Shown here: positions 62,101 to 64,000 of the stretch, in pieces
How positions within the stretch are numbered: the stretch's first letter is position 1
Layout of the letters: each line of letters begins with the position of its first letter
DNA from: Plantago ovata
Lineage: Eukaryota > Streptophyta > Magnoliopsida > Lamiales > Plantaginaceae
Direction: 5' to 3'
Length of the DNA stretch: 64,000 nt
Assembly (NCBI GenBank): GCA_028274465.1
Contig: CM051457.1
Span: 34,274,160-34,338,159 of the forward strand
Made by a program: the position numbers and the translations under genes
Notes under the pieces: model-generated
The model's input: the letters and a program-made list of their open reading frames with translations, nothing else
Told to the model about the DNA's origin: nothing
Database searches by the model: none

Positions 62101-63142
62101 TCACATATAATAAATTAATATTAATCTAATTAATAATAATTCCATTATATATTTTGTATAATAATTTAATATTAATCTAATTAATATTTAATCCAACATA
62201 CATAGCTCGTTTGTAGAAACACCACCTTGAAGTGTGACCCATAGGGCCTTGCATATTAAGCAACAATCCAATTAAGGTCATAATAAATTCCTAGACAATT
62301 TATCAGACAATATTAATATGCAAGGAACGTTTGTGAGGAAAACAAACCACCTGTAGCGTAAGGCACTTTGATGATACGGTCCCTTCATTCACGAATACTC
62401 GAATGAGTCTAGAATATGATTATGTGTCTATTCTAATAACTTCATTCATTGTCTCTCAATCTTATTAGTCGATCTATGAATTGTGTCCAAATACCATTTT
62501 GACATATTCACATACGGTGGCCACCGGTTTTGTGATCGCACTAAATATGAGAAGTGAGTATTCTCTCCTAGTATCTATTATGGAGGAATGAATCCTATCT
62601 TGGCTCAATCACTCACACCATATGCTTCCTAATGTACCCAACACATGCCGTATCTATCCTACTTTAAGAGTGCAAGTGTTGCGCATGGTCAAAGTACATT
62701 ATTCCACATATGATGTAGTATTGGCCTCATGTCTAAGGACTACTAACATCACCCTACACACCGATACTACCATAGACACTTAAATAGCTTTACCAAATCG
62801 TTTCTCGGTTTGGTATGCCAACACTCTCCAAAGTGTCCATATGTTCATCATGAATAACCAAGTTCATTCTAGCAGTGAGACCTACTACATCCTCGAAGGA
62901 TCTAATGCAACATATGCTAGCTTCAATCGCATCACTGATATCCTGTATCTCAATGACCTTCAGTCCTTGGGAACATTTTATCGAATAATTCAAACAACCA
63001 AATAATGTATTCATAAAAAATGTAATGCCAATTGTATTTAATAATGTATAAATAAATGAACATAAATGAATAACAATAACTGAATGTGATCAAGTACATA
63101 TCGTCCCTATCGTAGGTTGTCTCTAGGACATATATACTTTCA
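59148..63142 (-). repeat. Copia-1 5' LTR, interrupted by solo LTRx copy 2
   Basis: It runs from TATTAGTAAAAGTG to ATATACTTTCA, and without the inserted 2090 bases and duplicated site is about 1.9 kb. It ends next to the duplicated site AAACA at 63143-63147. Confidence 0.85.
59815..61904 (+). mobile_element. Solo copia-type LTR (LTRx copy 2) inside the Copia-1 5' LTR
   Basis: It begins TGTAAGAAAATATGGTC and ends TACACTATCA, flanked by CACGC at 59810-59814 and 61905-61909. The intact counterpart of the insertion site is visible in the Copia-1 3' LTR near 51640, which lacks the insertion. It is the reverse complement of LTRx copy 1 (26940-36842 without Gypsy-B). No internal region or second LTR is present, so it is a solo LTR left after LTR-LTR recombination, or a short non-coding element of that length. 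Confidence 0.88.
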
Positions 63143-64000
63143 AAACATCCCTTTCAACATGTTCTTGGTCTCCAAGATTAACTCGGGACTACTTCCCGTT
63201 ATGAGCATATCATCAACATAGAGACAAATCATTACAAAGGACTTCGAGTCCCCTTTCATGTATATGCATTTGTCACATTCATTTATAGAGAAACCTTTCG
63301 ATAATAATGCATTATCAAATTTCTCATGCCATTGTTTTGGAGCTTGTTTCAGTCCATACAATGATTTCACAAGACGGCAAACCTTGCCTTCTTGCCCAGG
63401 AACTAAGTAGCCCTCAGGTTGTTCCATGTAAATTTCCTCTTCCAAATTACCATTTAGGAAGACTGTCTTCACATCCATTTGGTGTATCTCAAAACCATGC
63501 AAGGCTGCTATGGCAATGAATACTCTTATGGATGTTATTCGTGACACGGGTGCGTACGTGTCAAAGTAATCTAGGCCTTCCTTTTGTCGATAGCCTTTCA
63601 CTACCAATCTGGCCTTGTACTTGTCAATAGTTCCATCTGCTTTCATCTTGCGTTTAAGTATCCACTTGCAACCTAGTGGCTTGATTCCTGGTGGAAGATC
63701 AACTAGTTGCCAAGTATGATTTTGTAGGATGGATCCTATTTCACTTTCGATTGCTTCCTTCCAAAAAGGAGCCTCGGGACTAGACAATGCTTCGTTGATT
63801 GTCTTTGGGTCATTTTCTACCAAAAAAGAGGTTAGAAAATCTGGACCAAATTCTTTTGGCTTCTTCGCACGTTTGGTACGTCGAGGTTCAATGTCGAGTC
63901 TCTTTATTCTCTTGCATTGAATTCCTCTTACGTTTCTTCCCACTATTTTCAACATCATGAGCCTTGGGTATCTTTTGTATTGAAACTCCAGGGAAACCAC

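Larger units (their letters stand above)
50829..63142 (-). mobile_element. Copia-1: young, whole-looking Ty1/copia retrotransposon inserted in Copia-2
   Basis: The target duplication AAACA lies at 50824-50828 and 63143-63147. Parts on the minus strand: 5' LTR (59148-63142, interrupted by a solo LTR), primer-binding site complementary to initiator Met tRNA (59135-59146), a 1.9 kb leader with tandem repeats, one polyprotein frame (52957-57225), a purine-rich tract (next to 52943) and the 3' LTR (50829-52942). The LTRs appear to differ by only about two percent where compared, apart from the insertion and a deletion of some 80 bases in the right copy. Apart from the solo LTR in its 5' LTR the element looks whole. 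Confidence 0.92.
48197..64000 (-). mobile_element. Copia-2: Ty1/copia retrotransposon interrupted by Copia-1 and running off the window
   Basis: On the minus strand its pol region lies at 63148-64000 (integrase/RT linker and reverse transcriptase, with QMDVKTVFLNGNLEEEIYM and YVDDMLITGS) and 49951-50828 (end of reverse transcriptase and RNase H, with [19 protein letters not shown]). Its 3' LTR is 48197-49341. Copia-1 sits between the two pol parts with target duplication AAACA on both sides, so they belong to one interrupted element. Gag, integrase core and the 5' LTR lie beyond 64000. It is disabled at least by the insertion. Confidence 0.85.

Overview
The window is nuclear DNA from a flowering plant, almost certainly a eudicot. 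It holds three intron-containing plant genes (a HESO1-type RNA uridylyltransferase, an ACA9-type plasma-membrane Ca2+-ATPase and an NST1/NST3-type NAC factor) in AT-rich DNA crowded with LTR retrotransposons, Helitrons, LINEs and small DNA transposons. The species cannot be fixed from this sequence.

Layout. 1-8300: HESO1 homologue on + (coding exons 772-5392), then about 2.9 kb between two convergent genes. 8307-16310: ACA9-type pump on -, 32 coding exons, 1086 residues, with one GC-AG intron. 16661-23847: two Helitron-like elements head to tail. Both carry a roughly 42-bp minisatellite, and the second also holds a hAT-type MITE with an 8-bp target duplication. 24480-36890: a nest in which an old Ty3/gypsy element on + was hit by a 2.1 kb solo copia-type LTR (site duplication AAGAG), which was itself hit by a - strand gypsy element (site duplication GCATG). 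The inner element contains a copied piece of its own left flank. 36891-41991: one end of a CACTA transposon abutting a broken Ty1/copia element. 42030-43010: an orphan coding fragment and a LINE tail with an RNase H domain. 43965-45355: the NAC gene on +. 45615-48196: a TIR element, a 63-bp duplication and a LINE reverse-transcriptase fragment. 48197-64000: a second nest, in which Copia-2 was interrupted by Copia-1 (site duplication AAACA), whose right LTR was interrupted by a second copy of the 2.1 kb solo LTR (site duplication CACGC).

The three genes share no operon-like or pathway link. HESO1 acts on RNA 3' ends, the ACA pump exports Ca2+ under calmodulin control, and the NAC factor switches on secondary-wall genes. 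The main story of the window is layered transposon insertion around them. The order of insertions can be read from target-site duplications: the two solo LTRs lie in opposite orientation and flank the NAC gene, and the Helitron 5' end lies about 350 bp upstream of the ACA9 start codon.

All coordinates, splice sites and divergence figures were worked out by eye. No database search was run. No clearly new biological system was found. The strongest unusual signals are the hierarchical repeats in the Helitron pair, the palindrome array shared by the LTRs and an internal region of the - strand gypsy element, and the recombinant structure of that element.
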